Assembly (NCBI RefSeq): GCF_964355755.1
Contig: NC_092676.1
Span: 15,670,288 to 15,734,287 of the forward strand
Length of the DNA: 64,000 nt
Direction: 5' to 3'
DNA from: Antedon mediterranea
Taxonomy: Eukaryota; Echinodermata; Crinoidea; Comatulida; Antedonidae
Shown here: piece after piece, positions 12,857 through 23,040 of the stretch
How the letters are laid out: each line of letters opens with the position of its first letter
How positions within the stretch are numbered: the first letter of the stretch is position 1
Notes under the pieces: model-generated
Databases searched by the model: none
What the model was told of the DNA's origin: nothing
What the model saw: the letters and a program-made list of their open reading frames with translations, nothing else
Made by a program: the position numbers and the translations under genes

Positions 12857-13923
12857 ATGCTGAAGATTTTCCTGCTGTCTGCTGTACTGACGTTAGCCTA
12901 TGCTCTGACTGATGACGAAATAGCAGCTTTCGAAACTAGTGGTGTCACCGAGCTGAATACAGGAACTGTCGGCTTTGTCGAAATAGTTTCACATGGAAGT
13001 AGTCATACAATTACCAGTAATGGCGTACCTGATCATGATACACCAGATTACCCAAATCAACATAACCCAAATGACATAACAGTTCAGGATTTTAGTTTTA
13101 CATTTCCGACAAATGCAGCGTTTGCTGATGAAACGACCGAACTACCGCTTGGTCCTATAGGTAAACATTAAGGACTTACTGAAAACTATTGAGATTGTTT
13201 ATATGTGTGTGCGCCATTTATATTGAAATTTAAAGAAACAACCTTTAGTAACCACTATATTTAAATCTGTATACATATTTTATTGTACTGTAAACTATTT
13301 CTTTATAGTTCGTTTCTTGAACGAATACAATGGTTGTACTGTACAAATATTTCTACGATTTGCATGGCAATAATCTATAAACGTAAATGAAATCATTACT
13401 ATTATTTACAGGACTTGCAATAAATGGAGTTCCATTGTTTAATCCATATACTATTACTGGTGAAGACGCGGTTGAAACGGAGACTTTTGACAGTTGCGAC
13501 GGTCACCCCGATCCAAGAGGTAGCTACCACTATCACAAGATGCCGTCGACTTGTGTTTTTACTGTAACTGAAGGTGTGCCATCCAGTATTGTTGGAGTAG
13601 CTCGGGATGGGTTTCCTATCTACGGTCCCATCGATGAAGACGGCACAAGATTGACATCAGCTGATCTTGACGAGTGTCATGGTAAAATGTCTTCAGGCGG
13701 GGAATATCGTTACCACACTACTGATGATTTCCCCTACATTTTAGGTTGTTTCAGAGGAACTGTATCATTGGGAAACGGTGGAGGTGGTCCACCAGACGGT
13801 GGTCCGCCGGACGGTCCACCAGACTCTACCACAGTGATCCCTCCAGGCAGCGGAGGTCAAAACATCGAATTCACGCTGCTATTGTTAATGTTTTCATTGT
13901 TCTCAATCCTGTGGATAAGTTAA
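12857..13923 (+). CDS. YHYH-domain protein, secreted / GPI-anchored
   Basis: Two coding exons, 12857-13160 and 13412-13923, joined in phase 1 through a Gly codon, give 271 residues. The ATG at 12857 opens a signal peptide (MLKIFLLSAVLTLAYA). The domain that names the family lies in exon 2: NGVPLFNPYTI, SCDGHPDPRGSYHYHKM (YHYH at about residues 140-143), GVARDGFPIYGPIDEDG, LDECHGKMS and EYRYHTTDDFPY. A Gly/Pro-rich spacer (PPDGGPPDGPPDSTT) follows. The final stretch EFTLLLLMFSLFSILWIS is a hydrophobic end without a cytoplasmic tail, as expected for a GPI-anchor signal. A splice acceptor sits just before the ATG, so the 5' UTR is spliced. YHYH proteins occur in bacteria and many eukaryotes, and their role is unclear. 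Conserved His and Cys suggest metal or redox chemistry, but that is inference. Confidence 0.88.
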
Positions 13924-15520
13924 ACACGGATAAATAAGTTTCTCCGTGATTTAAATAACAAATCACTACTAAAAGCATACAAGATGTATTTTATTAAAAA
14001 TGAAATTTTAGCCGGGGTGGTAGGAAGATGAGAACTGGTTTTCTCATTCCTGAAATGTCACACATTCTTTCTTAGTTTTAATTGTTTTAGTAAAGACATA
14101 TAATCAAATGAAGCGAGGGTTATTGTTTGCTTATTTGTTGTTGTTCAATGTGTGCATGATTCGAATTATTTTTATCTTAACTTATACTCTTTTATAAGGC
14201 AAAAGGTATTTACCGAAAAAGGATATACAAATAAAGTAAGCAAAAAGCTAAATCAAAACGTATAGGCTATAAACAACTGTTGAATCATATACGTAACAAT
14301 GCAAATATGTCAACATCTTGTTTTTTTAGTCGCGTGGAAGCGACTCTATAGTTCACTAAGTCGGTCGGTCGGTCTGTCTGTCGGTCTGTCTGTCTGTCGG
14401 TCCGGTATCAATATGCGTTTTATGGCTTTATGACCTTATCTTGATATCAGTTTAATCTAGCTAAGTAAATTTTTCACAGAATATTCCTTATGGCCAGGAA
14501 TCGATGTGGTTATGTTTTCGCGGTGCGCAATAAAAAATTACGCGGTCTACGCACGATTTAACGAAATCACGTTTGTAATCATATCTTAACAACCATGAAT
14601 CACAATTAAATAAAATTTGGTACTCATAAATTTCAGGGCATAAATCATCATATGGCAATACAATTACGTGCGTAGCGCATGTAACGCATGCGTACGCGCG
14701 CTTAAAATTTTCAAAATTTATTTCCGATGAAATAAGAGTACGTTTCAGGCAATTTTAAGCGTTTACAAAATTGCCATGAGTGCGCAGATTTTTGCGCGCG
14801 CACTGCGCGTTAAATGTTATTGCGCACACTTTTTGCCCGATTTCTGTTTTCTTGAATTACTTTTCAACTCGAAATTACGTTATACGAGCACGTCAAATGT
14901 GACAGGCTACGCACGTGTAAATTAAAAAAATATAAATGTTTTTAAACATTTCAACATTTTTAAATGTTAAATCACTATGCATTGTAGCACGCGACTTATT
15001 GGCTGTTGGCCTTGCTTTTACTATGGTAGGCATTGCAACGATATAAATAGGTATATTGGCCACATGTTACTTTCTGGTTTTTCTGGCCAAGCAAAAACAG
15101 CCAGACTCGGCAGACAACAATGTCGAAACTTAAATAATTGTACAATTGACTGACTGACAAACGTTGCAGTGAAACCAGGCTTAAGCTGGTTAACCATGGA
15201 CCTAATTTATAGGTCCATGGGTTAACAGTTAATGTATTAGTCTTCATGTCGTAGTCTAATTTTATTTGCCCATCATAATGAATGAACAAATAATTAGATA
15301 AAAATTACTGAAAACCAGATTGATGTTAACTACATAGTAAAAACAAAAATGGCGGATTGTATGGATTATTATCTTTGAGTTAAGTTGAAATCAGACAGTG
15401 AAAGTCTACGTATATTACAAATTTGTCCACAAACGTTCACCACATGAAAACAATTAATCTGATACATTTACTGTTCTAATCTATTCTATCCTAGCTATAA
15501 CTCAATGCCCTATATGAAAT
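13924..15520. other. intergenic, largely repeat
   Basis: It begins with the 3' end of the YHYH gene and is mainly the GTCGG-repeat element at 14328-15014. The remainder (15015-15520) is AT-rich, and I see no gene there. The open frame on the minus strand at 14996-15289 has no recognisable content. Confidence 0.55.
14328..15014. repeat. interspersed element with GTCGG microsatellite core and AGTCGCGTG ends
   Basis: The left end reads AGTCGCGTGGAAGCGACTC, followed by TATAGTTCACTAAGTCGG and a GTCGGTCTGTC microsatellite. The right end reads GCACGCGACTTATTGGCTG and then TTGGCCTTG. AGTCGCGTG and CACGCGACT are reverse complements, so the unit has short inverted ends. The same left and right blocks recur at 37806-37902 and 48694-49200. 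The middle here is rich in alternating CG words (for example GCGCATGTAACGCATGCG). No coding capacity. Element class unknown. Confidence 0.65.
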
Positions 15521-15559
15521 GTCCATTAGTGTATTTAGTTTCTGCCTAATTTAATAGCT

Positions 15560-16010
15560 TATAGCAAAGTATATATTCTGGTATTATATTCTTTGCTTAT
15601 AAAACGCAAATTAGCGAAGTATGCAGCATTAAATAATGACTTGACACTAAAAGATTGTACATGTAGATTATTATGTGTAGAGGTTGGAAGCTGTGGATTG
15701 TTAACAAAAGAAAACTTTTCATCATATTTCATGAAGCAATTATTGGAAAACAATTATTTCGATAAGCCGCTCGATGACATCACGTGGTGTTATTGGGAAT
15801 ATCAACCCCTTTTCACCGAACTGAGTGGGTCTATTAACAACATTCAATTTATAGAGGGGATACCTATGGATTCGATAGAAACGATGGAGCCGTCAAAAAC
15901 CCATTTAGTAATCATCGATGATTTAATGACCCAATGCAGCCGCGATAAAAGAGTAGTAAATATGTTTACAATGGGGTCGCATCATAGAAACATTTTGGTT
16001 ATTGAGTTTA
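15560..16010 (+). pseudogene. adintovirus/Maverick-like packaging ATPase, N-terminal half
   Basis: The open frame through this stretch resembles the DNA-packaging ATPase of adintovirus/Maverick-type elements. It has WCYWEYQPLFTEL, the Walker-B-like HLVIIDDLM, and NMFTMGSHHRNI. The Walker A loop expected before this (GxxxxGK[TS]) is degenerate here (VGSCGLLTKENF). The frame opens at a TTG near 15593 with no convincing ATG. Homology ends just after HHRNI at about 16000, and the remaining frame to 16312 looks like random sequence. The matching C-terminal half starts at about 18965. It is therefore a broken relic. Packaging ATPases of this type pump viral DNA into capsids. The assignment is from motifs only. 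Confidence 0.62.
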
Positions 16011-16061
16011 AGGGTGGGGAGTTGGGTCGAATAAATAATTGGTATACCATATTCATGTACC

Positions 16062-16123
16062 AGAACCTCGATCCCCGCATAGTATTGTTTTCAGAAACAA
16101 GATATTGCGAGGACCGAGGTTCT
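16062..16123. repeat. imperfect hairpin just past the ATPase breakpoint
   Basis: AGAACCTCGATCCCCGCATA pairs with the reverse complement of 16103-16123 with only a few mismatches, around a loop of about 20 nt. It lies about 60 bp right of the point where ATPase homology stops, so it might mark the edge of the inserted segment. Meaning uncertain. Confidence 0.35.
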
Positions 16124-16402
16124 TTGGAGTCGCTGGCTACAAAAGTACAGTACACTGTTGTGTCGAAATTGTTGTTTGTTTACGTTAAGGAAAAAGTGTA
16201 TTTTTTTGTATGCTGGGCGGGTATGAGATTACATACCAAGCTATTAGGATTTTTTTTTAACAGAAATGTTAAGCTTTTGATTTTGGAATTATTTCCAGCT
16301 TCTTGTGTGTGAACAATAATACTTAAAACTCGTTTTGCTATGAAATCTTGTTTAATTCACATTTTGAAATACAAATATCATGAAAGTTTTAAAAAAAACA
16401 CA

Positions 16403-17410
16403 CTATTGGTTGTCTGTTGCAGCATCCGGGATAGTTCTGCTGTTTCGCTGTCGATGCTTGCGTGCCCATCGCCAGATCCGTCGAAGCCACGGCACACGAA
16501 TTCGCCAACGGTGGCGGCGAGGTTGGGAAGTAGTACCTTCCTGTTGATTACTGCCTACTGTTGCATTATCACCATCAATGGCTGGCGTCGTGGTCTCGTC
16601 ACGACGTGCCATTACGTCTCCTTGGTGTTGTTGGTTCGTTGCTCCATCACCAGCACTATGATGATCCATTACTCTATTCCTATCTTCGCTCTCAACTAAC
16701 TGTCGTCTAGTCAGTAACGCATGTGACTCCTCATTTGAGCGGGAATGTCCAACTTCTTGAACATCGGCTACACTATTAGCACGATTAAATTTACGTTGCC
16801 TGATTTCAACTATGTATTCGCATGGCTGTGCAAATTCTTCCTCTGCTTCGCGTTTCATTTCCATCCTCATTTCTTTTCTCAGAAAATATCTCTTTCTAAA
16901 ACCGTCATCTGGGAAAATCTGTAAATTCTTCGCATTTTCATCACGTTTTCTTGATTTCAAACTCATTTCGTATGCGTGTGCACACATCTGACGTCTGCTT
17001 TCATAATATTGTATTTTTTCATCTGTCGTTCCTCCAGGGAAAGCACCAGCTGGTGGTTCTTGTAAATTTTTAACTCGTCGATCGGCGAAGTCGACGTAAT
17101 CGGACATCAGATCAGTAAACCGTTGAATCTCAGAACGGGCATTTGCTAGCAAGTTTCTGATTGTTCCTGCATCAGAATCATTTGTTAAATTTACTAGAAC
17201 TTGTTTAGGTAATTCGAGAGAGCGCTCTCGGTTGTTTGGTTCATGTCTACGACGGGTCCCAGGTTTATGCACAGGACCTTAATAACAAAATAAATGAAAA
17301 TGAATTGTTGTACAGTATAGGCCTAAATCAATTTAATAATCAATGCAATTACAGTATTATATAATAAAAATACTACATAAGTAAATTATCTTACCATTTG
17401 GCATATCCAT
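16403..17410 (-). CDS. two-exon gene, Arg/Trp-rich C-terminus, unknown family
   Basis: I do not recognise this protein. Exon 1 (17410-17395) starts at an ATG and encodes MDMPN, with donor GTAAGA. Exon 2 (17277-16403) follows an AAG acceptor in the same phase (Gly codon split), giving 296 residues. The N-terminus is basic (GTRRRHEPNNRERS). The middle has heptad-like helices (NARSEIQRFTDLMSDYV) and a very charged segment, RKRYFLRKEMRMEMKREAEE. A Gln/Asn/Asp-rich linker follows. The end is strongly cationic and aromatic: RRHRWRIRVPWLRRIWRWAR. No signal peptide is seen. It lies between the two halves of the broken ATPase and is head-to-head with the SOCS-box ORF, about 190 bp apart. It could be a host gene carried into the element or an accessory gene of it; the spliced structure favours host style. 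Confidence 0.5.
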
Positions 17411-17600
17411 TTATTAATTCTCTTAGATTTCTAGTTAATAATAGCAGATATGGTCAGTATAAAACGATCTTCTTCGCTTTAGCTGTTCAATTGAATGTTT
17501 ATTATTGCCGTTTCCATAGTACAATTTGACCCGCATTCACTAGTAAAACGCGCGCGTACTAACACAGATCGGAAATGATGAGCGCGTGTGTCACAGTGCA

Positions 17601-18080
17601 ATGTGCAATTCGGAAATCGTTCAAATGGAGCGAACCCAAAATGCGCAGACAGAAAGTGGGGAATACGTCTTGCTGAAGTGGAAAAGCTTATTCAATAACG
17701 ACTTGGAAGCCATGGACAGCATGTGTAGCGAGAAATTGAGGATTCTGATTAACAACGGAGCCGTCTGGACATTAAGTTTCAGTCGAGATGACCCATTTAC
17801 CCTCCTACCACTTCTGATTGGTTTGTCATACATATCAGAGACAGTGAGTGTTGTTATTGAATGATCAGATATTGTTTTTCTTTATGACAGCAATGGCAAC
17901 ATTCCAGAGAAGCTGCAAGAGCCTCTAAGATCATACCTGATTACAGTGAACGATACTCCCCGGTCTTTGAAACATCTCTCCATGTTGTTTATTCGCGACT
18001 ATTTTGGCCGAAATTACTTATCAAAGTTAAGTTCGCTTCCACTACCAAAGCAAATCATTCGCTATCTTAAGTACGAATAA
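17601..18080 (+). pseudogene. SOCS-box protein ORF with one in-frame TGA
   Basis: A continuous frame from ATG 17601 to TAA 18078-18080 is interrupted only by TGA at 17862-17864. The first part has an ankyrin-repeat feel (SEKLRILINNGAVWTL). The second part ends in a good SOCS box: TPRSLKHLSMLFIRDYF, then SLPLPKQIIRYLKYE. SOCS boxes recruit Elongin B/C and Cullin 5 for ubiquitin ligases, so an ASB-type adaptor is the closest idea. I tested splicing around the TGA: a GTGAGT at 17844 and a TGACAG ending at 17890 exist, but removing that 47-nt piece breaks the SOCS frame. The ORF has no intron, so a retrocopy is possible. It may be a pseudogene, a UGA-readthrough gene or a sequencing error. Confidence 0.6.
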
Positions 18081-18874
18081 TGCCTAATGTGAGACAATAC
18101 AAAAGAGACAGAGGGAATAAATTTCTTAATTTAGAATGAACAGAGTGTCTGTTCAATTTGAAAGGACCCCCTTTCCCGGTTTATTTTTGCCGGTTGCATT
18201 CAGCAACAACTGTTGTTTTTGTTGCGTGATATTTTCGCAATAATGTTAACATAAAACTATCTGTTGCCCTTAATTTCATATTAAAGGTTTTTTTTCTGCC
18301 ACTAAACTAAAATTTAGATCCCATTTCATCATATTATTATAGATTAACTATTAACGTTATAGAAGTCCAGGGTTGGAAAAGACTATATTTATCTTCATTT
18401 CCCTACTTCCGTAATATTTGGGCGAATTTCCGTAATAATTACGGACGTTCCGAACTTTTAAAAACAGTGTTAAATTGCTTCTTTCTGCAAATTTCGATGG
18501 TGGTTTTACAGTATATAGTGGATAGATGAAAATGAATTTAGGAAATTGTGGTTTTACTGACTTGTTTAACCTTTTCTCAATATATTTATAGCAGCAGCTT
18601 CACATTTTTTTTTCTAAATTGTTTTAATTATTAATTGATAATAATTAATTTGTATTCATTGATTTTAATTGCTAGAATTTATTAAATTACCGGAAGTACC
18701 TACCAAACAATGTTATCCTATTGTTTTTCACTTGTGTTTTACCGGCGGAAAAAAACAGGCGTGATACGATCTGTTTGCTACTGTGTAGCCCGATATAGAG
18801 TATCATTTCTATTTATCGTACGTGTGAGCGTACCATTTACGGCCATCTAGGGGTGTCATTTAACAAAAATTCCC
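18081..18874. other. AT-rich spacer
   Basis: This is 0.8 kb between the SOCS-box ORF and the next ATPase piece. I see no ORF, repeat boundary or RNA gene that I can support. Confidence 0.5.
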
Positions 18875-18910
18875 TCGCCACAGGCCCCACCATGGTGGGC
18901 CTGTGGCGCA
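18875..18910. repeat. GC-rich palindrome
   Basis: CGCCACAGGCCCCACCAT is followed by ATGGTGGGCCTGTGGCG, a near-perfect palindrome with one extra C in the left arm. It sits about 60 bp before the C-terminal ATPase half and could mark an insertion edge or a small hairpin element. Confidence 0.6.
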
Positions 18911-18959
18911 AATACTCATACTCAGTGTCTACGGCCCTCTGAGGACTCTTGAAATAGTT

Positions 18960-19279
18960 CTGCGACCGCCCCTGATATTCATTATGCAAAACTTTTTCTA
19001 CGGTTCTAAGGAAAACCGTACCATCACTTTAAATGCTCACTATATAATACTGTTTAAAAACCCTCGGGATAAATCTCAAATAGCTAACCTATCCAAACAG
19101 ATGTACCCCCCCCCCCCCCCGGCAAAGGACGATTTTTACAGAAGGCTTTTGAAGACGCTACCCGTGTACCGTACGGCTTTCTTTTAATCGATCTAAAAGC
19201 AAATACTCCGGAAGAAATGAGAGTTAGAAGTAATATATTTTCACAAAAAAATCACTTTGTTTACGTACCGAGAATATAA
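18960..19279 (+). pseudogene. adintovirus/Maverick-like packaging ATPase, C-terminal half
   Basis: The frame from about 18965 reads LIFIMQNFFYGSKENRTI and then HYIILFKNPRDKSQIANL, the C-terminal part of the same ATPase family whose first half lies at 15560-16010. At 19106-19120 a run of 15 C residues shifts the frame. The downstream frame then continues as FEDATRVPYGFLLIDL and TPEEMRVRSNIF to TAA 19277-19279. The piece lacks its N-terminal half and carries at least one frameshift, so it is inactive as it stands. The stop overlaps the TATAAA of the next small gene. Confidence 0.62.
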
Positions 19280-19285
19280 AACGCG
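19272..19285 (+). promoter_or_regulatory. TATA-box-like element before the small basic ORF
   Basis: GAATATAAAACGCG lies about 50 bp upstream of the ATG at 19329, a suitable place for a core promoter. It overlaps the stop codon of the ATPase remnant. Confidence 0.35.
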
Positions 19286-19328
19286 ACCTGTACCGTTCTA
19301 TTAAATCATTTACCTGTTTATTAACAAC

Positions 19329-19620
19329 ATGTCGAAACGTATCAAAAAGAACGCTGAAACTATTCGTTTCCTAGCCCACTGTTCACCACGTCAAAGAAAA
19401 CTAATCCTGGAAAATGCCGAGATCAGCTGGTAACAGCTTTGTGCGAATGTGCAATGAATGTTTTAAAAGGTCGAGTGCAAGTATCAATAAAACCCATTTG
19501 TCCCCCAAGAGAAAGCGTTTACTTTTTCACAAGGGCGGCTTCCTTGGACTTATATTAAAACCAATTCTACAAACATTGGGTAGTTTAGTTCCTGAGCTTT
19601 TGCGTGGGCGAGCGCGATAG
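19329..19620 (+). pseudogene. small basic virion-type protein, frameshifted
   Basis: Three open pieces in different frames line up as one small Lys/Arg-rich protein of the kind encoded next to capsid genes in adintovirus-like elements. Piece 1 starts at ATG 19329 (MSKRIKKNAETIRFLAH). Piece 2 starts around 19425 in a second frame (ALCECAMNVLKG). Piece 3 ends at 19620 in a third frame and carries LSPKRKRLLFHKGGFLG followed by a hydrophobic glycine/leucine segment. At least two frameshifts separate them. A role in DNA condensation or membrane interaction is inference from composition. Its last 70 bases overlap the end of the opposite-strand capsid-like ORF, which suggests a rearrangement joint. 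Confidence 0.5.
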
Positions 19621-20353
19621 ACGGATTCAGGCGGACCTTGCGAACAAACAAGGACGCGTCTTCCAGGTGGATCTTAAAACCGGCCGCGGCATCGGAAGAC
19701 ATGAGACTGAATGCGTTTTTACTTCGATGCACTTTAATTTTGACATCTGCACCGTTGAGCATCATCCGATCTTGGAAAAATATATCGCAATGAATAGGTC
19801 CAATCAAGTCGACAAAACGACTACCACCGATGTATTGAGCCCGTTTTTTAAGACCTTTATTCACCGCATTTTCGGTCAGGGTAGGGTCAGCTTTATCCAT
19901 TTTACCGGCCGTGTCTTTATGAAACAGCCCACCCGTGTGGTGAGTATCCTTTGCATCAGATCCATAAGTTAGTAATGTTTCAATCATGGCCCTATACAAA
20001 TAAGTATTTGTCGAAGGGGTAATCAATCTCTCGTTCAAAGAAACGTCAACTTCGCTAAACAACGATTGCAAAAGTAAATTGGCAGGGCCTACCGGATCGG
20101 CGGGCTGGAGATCGGTACCATCGTGTTTAGTAATTTTTAGTTTGACGTTGAGCATCGTCTGAGACAAATCCATGTATTTCTCCTCGCTGGACCCCTGTAT
20201 GTTGAATTGCAAGGGACCCACGTCGGTGATGCTGTTGAAAGGGTGATATTGTACCCATTGTCCTTTGGTTATACTAGTCTGTGTCGGTGGTACAGAAAAC
20301 AAATCCAATTCCGATTTTAAACACTCGCACGAGTGACTGTGTACAAAAGCCAT
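19550..20353 (-). pseudogene. adintovirus/Maverick-like capsid protein, C-terminally truncated
   Basis: A 267-codon ORF opens at a proper ATG (20353). It resembles the invertebrate family often labelled F54H12.2-like, which corresponds to a capsid protein of adintovirus/Maverick elements. Recognisable blocks are SHSCECLKSELDLF, TSITKGQWVQYHP, DLSQTMLNVKLKI, FSEVDVSLNERLI, HKDTAGKMD and HCDIFFQDRMML. Family members are clearly longer. Here homology stops after LAHAKAQELNYPM, exactly where the opposite-strand small basic ORF begins to be recognisable, so the 3' part is lost. The open part has no internal stop. I describe it only as a relic; which capsid role it had is uncertain. Confidence 0.62.
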
Positions 20354-20383
20354 TTTTTTAGATATCGAATATATCGGAAGATC

Positions 20384-20712
20384 TTCTTACTCTCTTTGCG
20401 TTCGGTCGACTGATGCCTTTACGTCTACATTTTGGGAAACGATATGTTGACCAGCCTGAGTAAATCTACGTTTAGCAGCTTGTTTAACGTTTTTACCGCT
20501 CAGAATATCTCCCACTAATTCACCACCCACCCGTGCGCAACGCTTGTTTTCCGAGAGCCTTTGCACCTTTCTTTAGCAACGGTACAGCCTGCTTGAAGAG
20601 ACCGGACAAGATACCTCCCAGCCCGCATCCCCTTTGATTGTACGACCCTTGGAACACTGGTATATCACCACCTCCTGCCTGTCTGACGTAGTAATCTTCG
20701 TAATCATCTGCA
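20384..20712 (-). pseudogene. minor-capsid-like protein, frameshifted
   Basis: Minus-strand frame from about 20712: ADDYEDYYVRQAGGGDIP, then RGCGLGGILSGLFKQAV and PLLKKGAKALGKQALRTG. The frame meets a TGA in a GGGTGGGTGG run at about 20528-20538. One base out of frame, the same protein style continues (GDILSGKNVKQAAKRRF) to TAA near 20388. The Gly-rich plus amphipathic Lys/Leu pattern is that of pVI/pX-like minor capsid or core proteins next to the capsid gene in adintovirus-like elements. No in-frame ATG precedes the first piece, because an in-frame TAA lies just upstream. It is therefore damaged at the start and in the middle. It is directly upstream of, and co-oriented with, the capsid-like ORF. 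Confidence 0.55.
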
Positions 20713-20759
20713 CCAATTTTTTATTCTTATTATTTTAGACGAGATACGATGATCTGACT

Positions 20760-23040
20760 TGTCTGAAATGTAGTTTAACGAGTACCCTTTCTCGTCGAAA
20801 TGAAATCTTTTCTCCCGTGTCGTTTATTATCTATTATATAAATTATGGTTAATTCTGGCATAGGCGAGCACAATGGAAACACTTCGGTACTAATCTCCGC
20901 CTTGGATACCTACCTTATCTATCTCAGATGTACCGCGACACGTAGATTTGATAACATTAGTTTCCACTATTACGATATTGTTCAATATTTCTATCTTAGG
21001 AAGGTATTATAAAGGGTTTTATAAGAACATTTATGATTTCAAATCGGTAAATTTTAACTCTACACGCGGTAGAAGTAATTTCCGGGTTCACGGTAAGGTA
21101 AGGTAATCACCTTGCAACTTCCCTGCATGGTTGGTTTCTACTAGGGAGTAAAACAACTCCCTGTTTCAACTAAGTTGGCCATTGGTGCTTGATGGCGATA
21201 GCCATTTTGTTTTTTGTTTATTTTCGGACCGCGTGTGTGAAGGTATAGTAGTAGTACATAAAGATCCAATTAAATATATTCATAAAACATAGGAATACAT
21301 TATTTAAAATACATCGAGCAAACTGAAATCGAATGAACCCCCCTGATAGACGAGTTAGGACTTTGTATACTGTGCGCTATCTGTGTCCCGTTAGGACCCT
21401 GGGATACTCCTGCCCATGTTGCAAGCCGTCTAAAACGTCTTCATTCTTAGGCCAAAACGGCTCACTGTGTCGCGGAATAATTTATTAATTATACCAATTA
21501 GGATGGTATTTATTTGAATAAACGCCCGGAACACCTCCCCAATAAAACATCAATTAAAATAATTATCGCCACTGAGTCATTATCATTCCGAGAACCATCG
21601 TCTACACTTCCTAGAGGGGGAGCGAACGAAGCGAGCTCACCACCTAGTATCTATAAGGATGGTATCGATATCTTTTTTCACCACCAAGTTCTCACCATTC
21701 AAGTTCTATTACCTATTTTTAATCATCTGATAACATTCACACACACTGTTTATTTTTCTTAGTTTTTTTAAAATGCCTCTCTATTTACAACATTTGTGTA
21801 CAAAAGAATAGAGATTTTACTGTGTAATTTGAACTACTGATAAGAAAGTACTTATTTTCAACAAGCTCGTGTAACACAAATAAAATATAGATATAGATCG
21901 GTAATTATTGGAATGTATGATCAACGCCTGGCCATTAAATCATAAATAAAGTAATTACGTCACTCACCACGTACTAGGCAATAATTAATAAACAAAGGAA
22001 AACTGCGCTAAAATAACAAATGCCAAATAACAATAATAATTAAGAGACAAAGAAACAGCTGGCGGAAATAATAATTAAACTTGACCATCAAAAATAATAA
22101 CATTGGTCTAAGCGGAAAAAAAAAAATATTAATTAGATTAATAAAACTCCAACAAAGAAATATGGAATTATGGATATACCACTGGACAAATAAAAAACCG
22201 CCTAAATATTAATTAAATTAATAAATAACACCCTAAACAAAGAAAGACCTTCACTAATTATGACTAATTAAATTAATACAATAACAGGAAATTTAAAAAA
22301 TGTATTTAATTAATTAATTATGAAATTACTCTCTGCCCTGTCAAGGTCAAAAGAGGACTAGGGTACAACCTCTACTACTTTCATGCTTTTTATTTGAAAT
22401 AAAAATCAAACGGTATCACTGCAAAGGGACGACTTGAAGATTGATGCAGTAGATGCGAAACCTACAAGATCCATGTTTTTTTTAATGTCTTTTGTACATC
22501 TATATTTCTATTAGTAGGTCTACAATTAGTAGAGCACAAACAAACACGACTCGCAATGAGCAAGACGATCTAGAGATTGCCTTGATACCAGTAATTAATC
22601 TTTGCCTCATTTGGTAAGCATCATTAGTGTGATTTATTTATTTATTTTTTTATTTATTTAGGTTTAAAAACACATACAAAACAGCAGCCATTGGCTGATA
22701 ACGTTTGTTTACAATCAATATACATATATAATTAAAAGTAAAAGAGGCACAATTACAAACAGCATAGAAAAATAACTATATATTATAAAACACAAAATAC
22801 AATGACTAATCAGCACCAATCAGCGCCAAAACCTCACATTTGCCAACTGTCGCCCTCACCGATAAAGTTCATAATGTAATTGTATTATCTTTTTCTCGTC
22901 AGATCAGGTCCGCTGCTACACTCACGAGACTGTAGGTTAACAATAACTTATTTTCGACAAAATTTTGCTTCCTATCCTGTATTTAATAAATGTTTTTTGT
23001 GTGTTTTTTTAATTTTGTATAGGTGTATAAAAGTGCATAT
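20760..23040. other. gene-poor AT-rich stretch
   Basis: I see no supported gene in these 2.3 kb. The sequence from 22080 to 22330 is almost pure A/T with repeated AATTAATTAA words. Around 22630-22800 there is an ATTT-rich start followed by a TTACAAACAGCATAG-style stretch that could be the 3' end of a minus-strand LINE, but I found no coding support. No remaining adintovirus genes (polymerase, integrase, protease) are visible. Confidence 0.5.

Noticed and set aside
14996-15289. 97-codon minus-strand frame
   Set aside because: No recognisable motif, overlaps repeat sequence and lacks splice context.
16340-16699. 119-codon plus-strand frame
   Set aside because: Antisense shadow of the spliced minus-strand gene at 16403-17410.
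17844-17890. 47-nt intron to remove the TGA in the SOCS-box ORF
   Set aside because: Splice sites look plausible, but its removal shifts the well-preserved SOCS-box frame.
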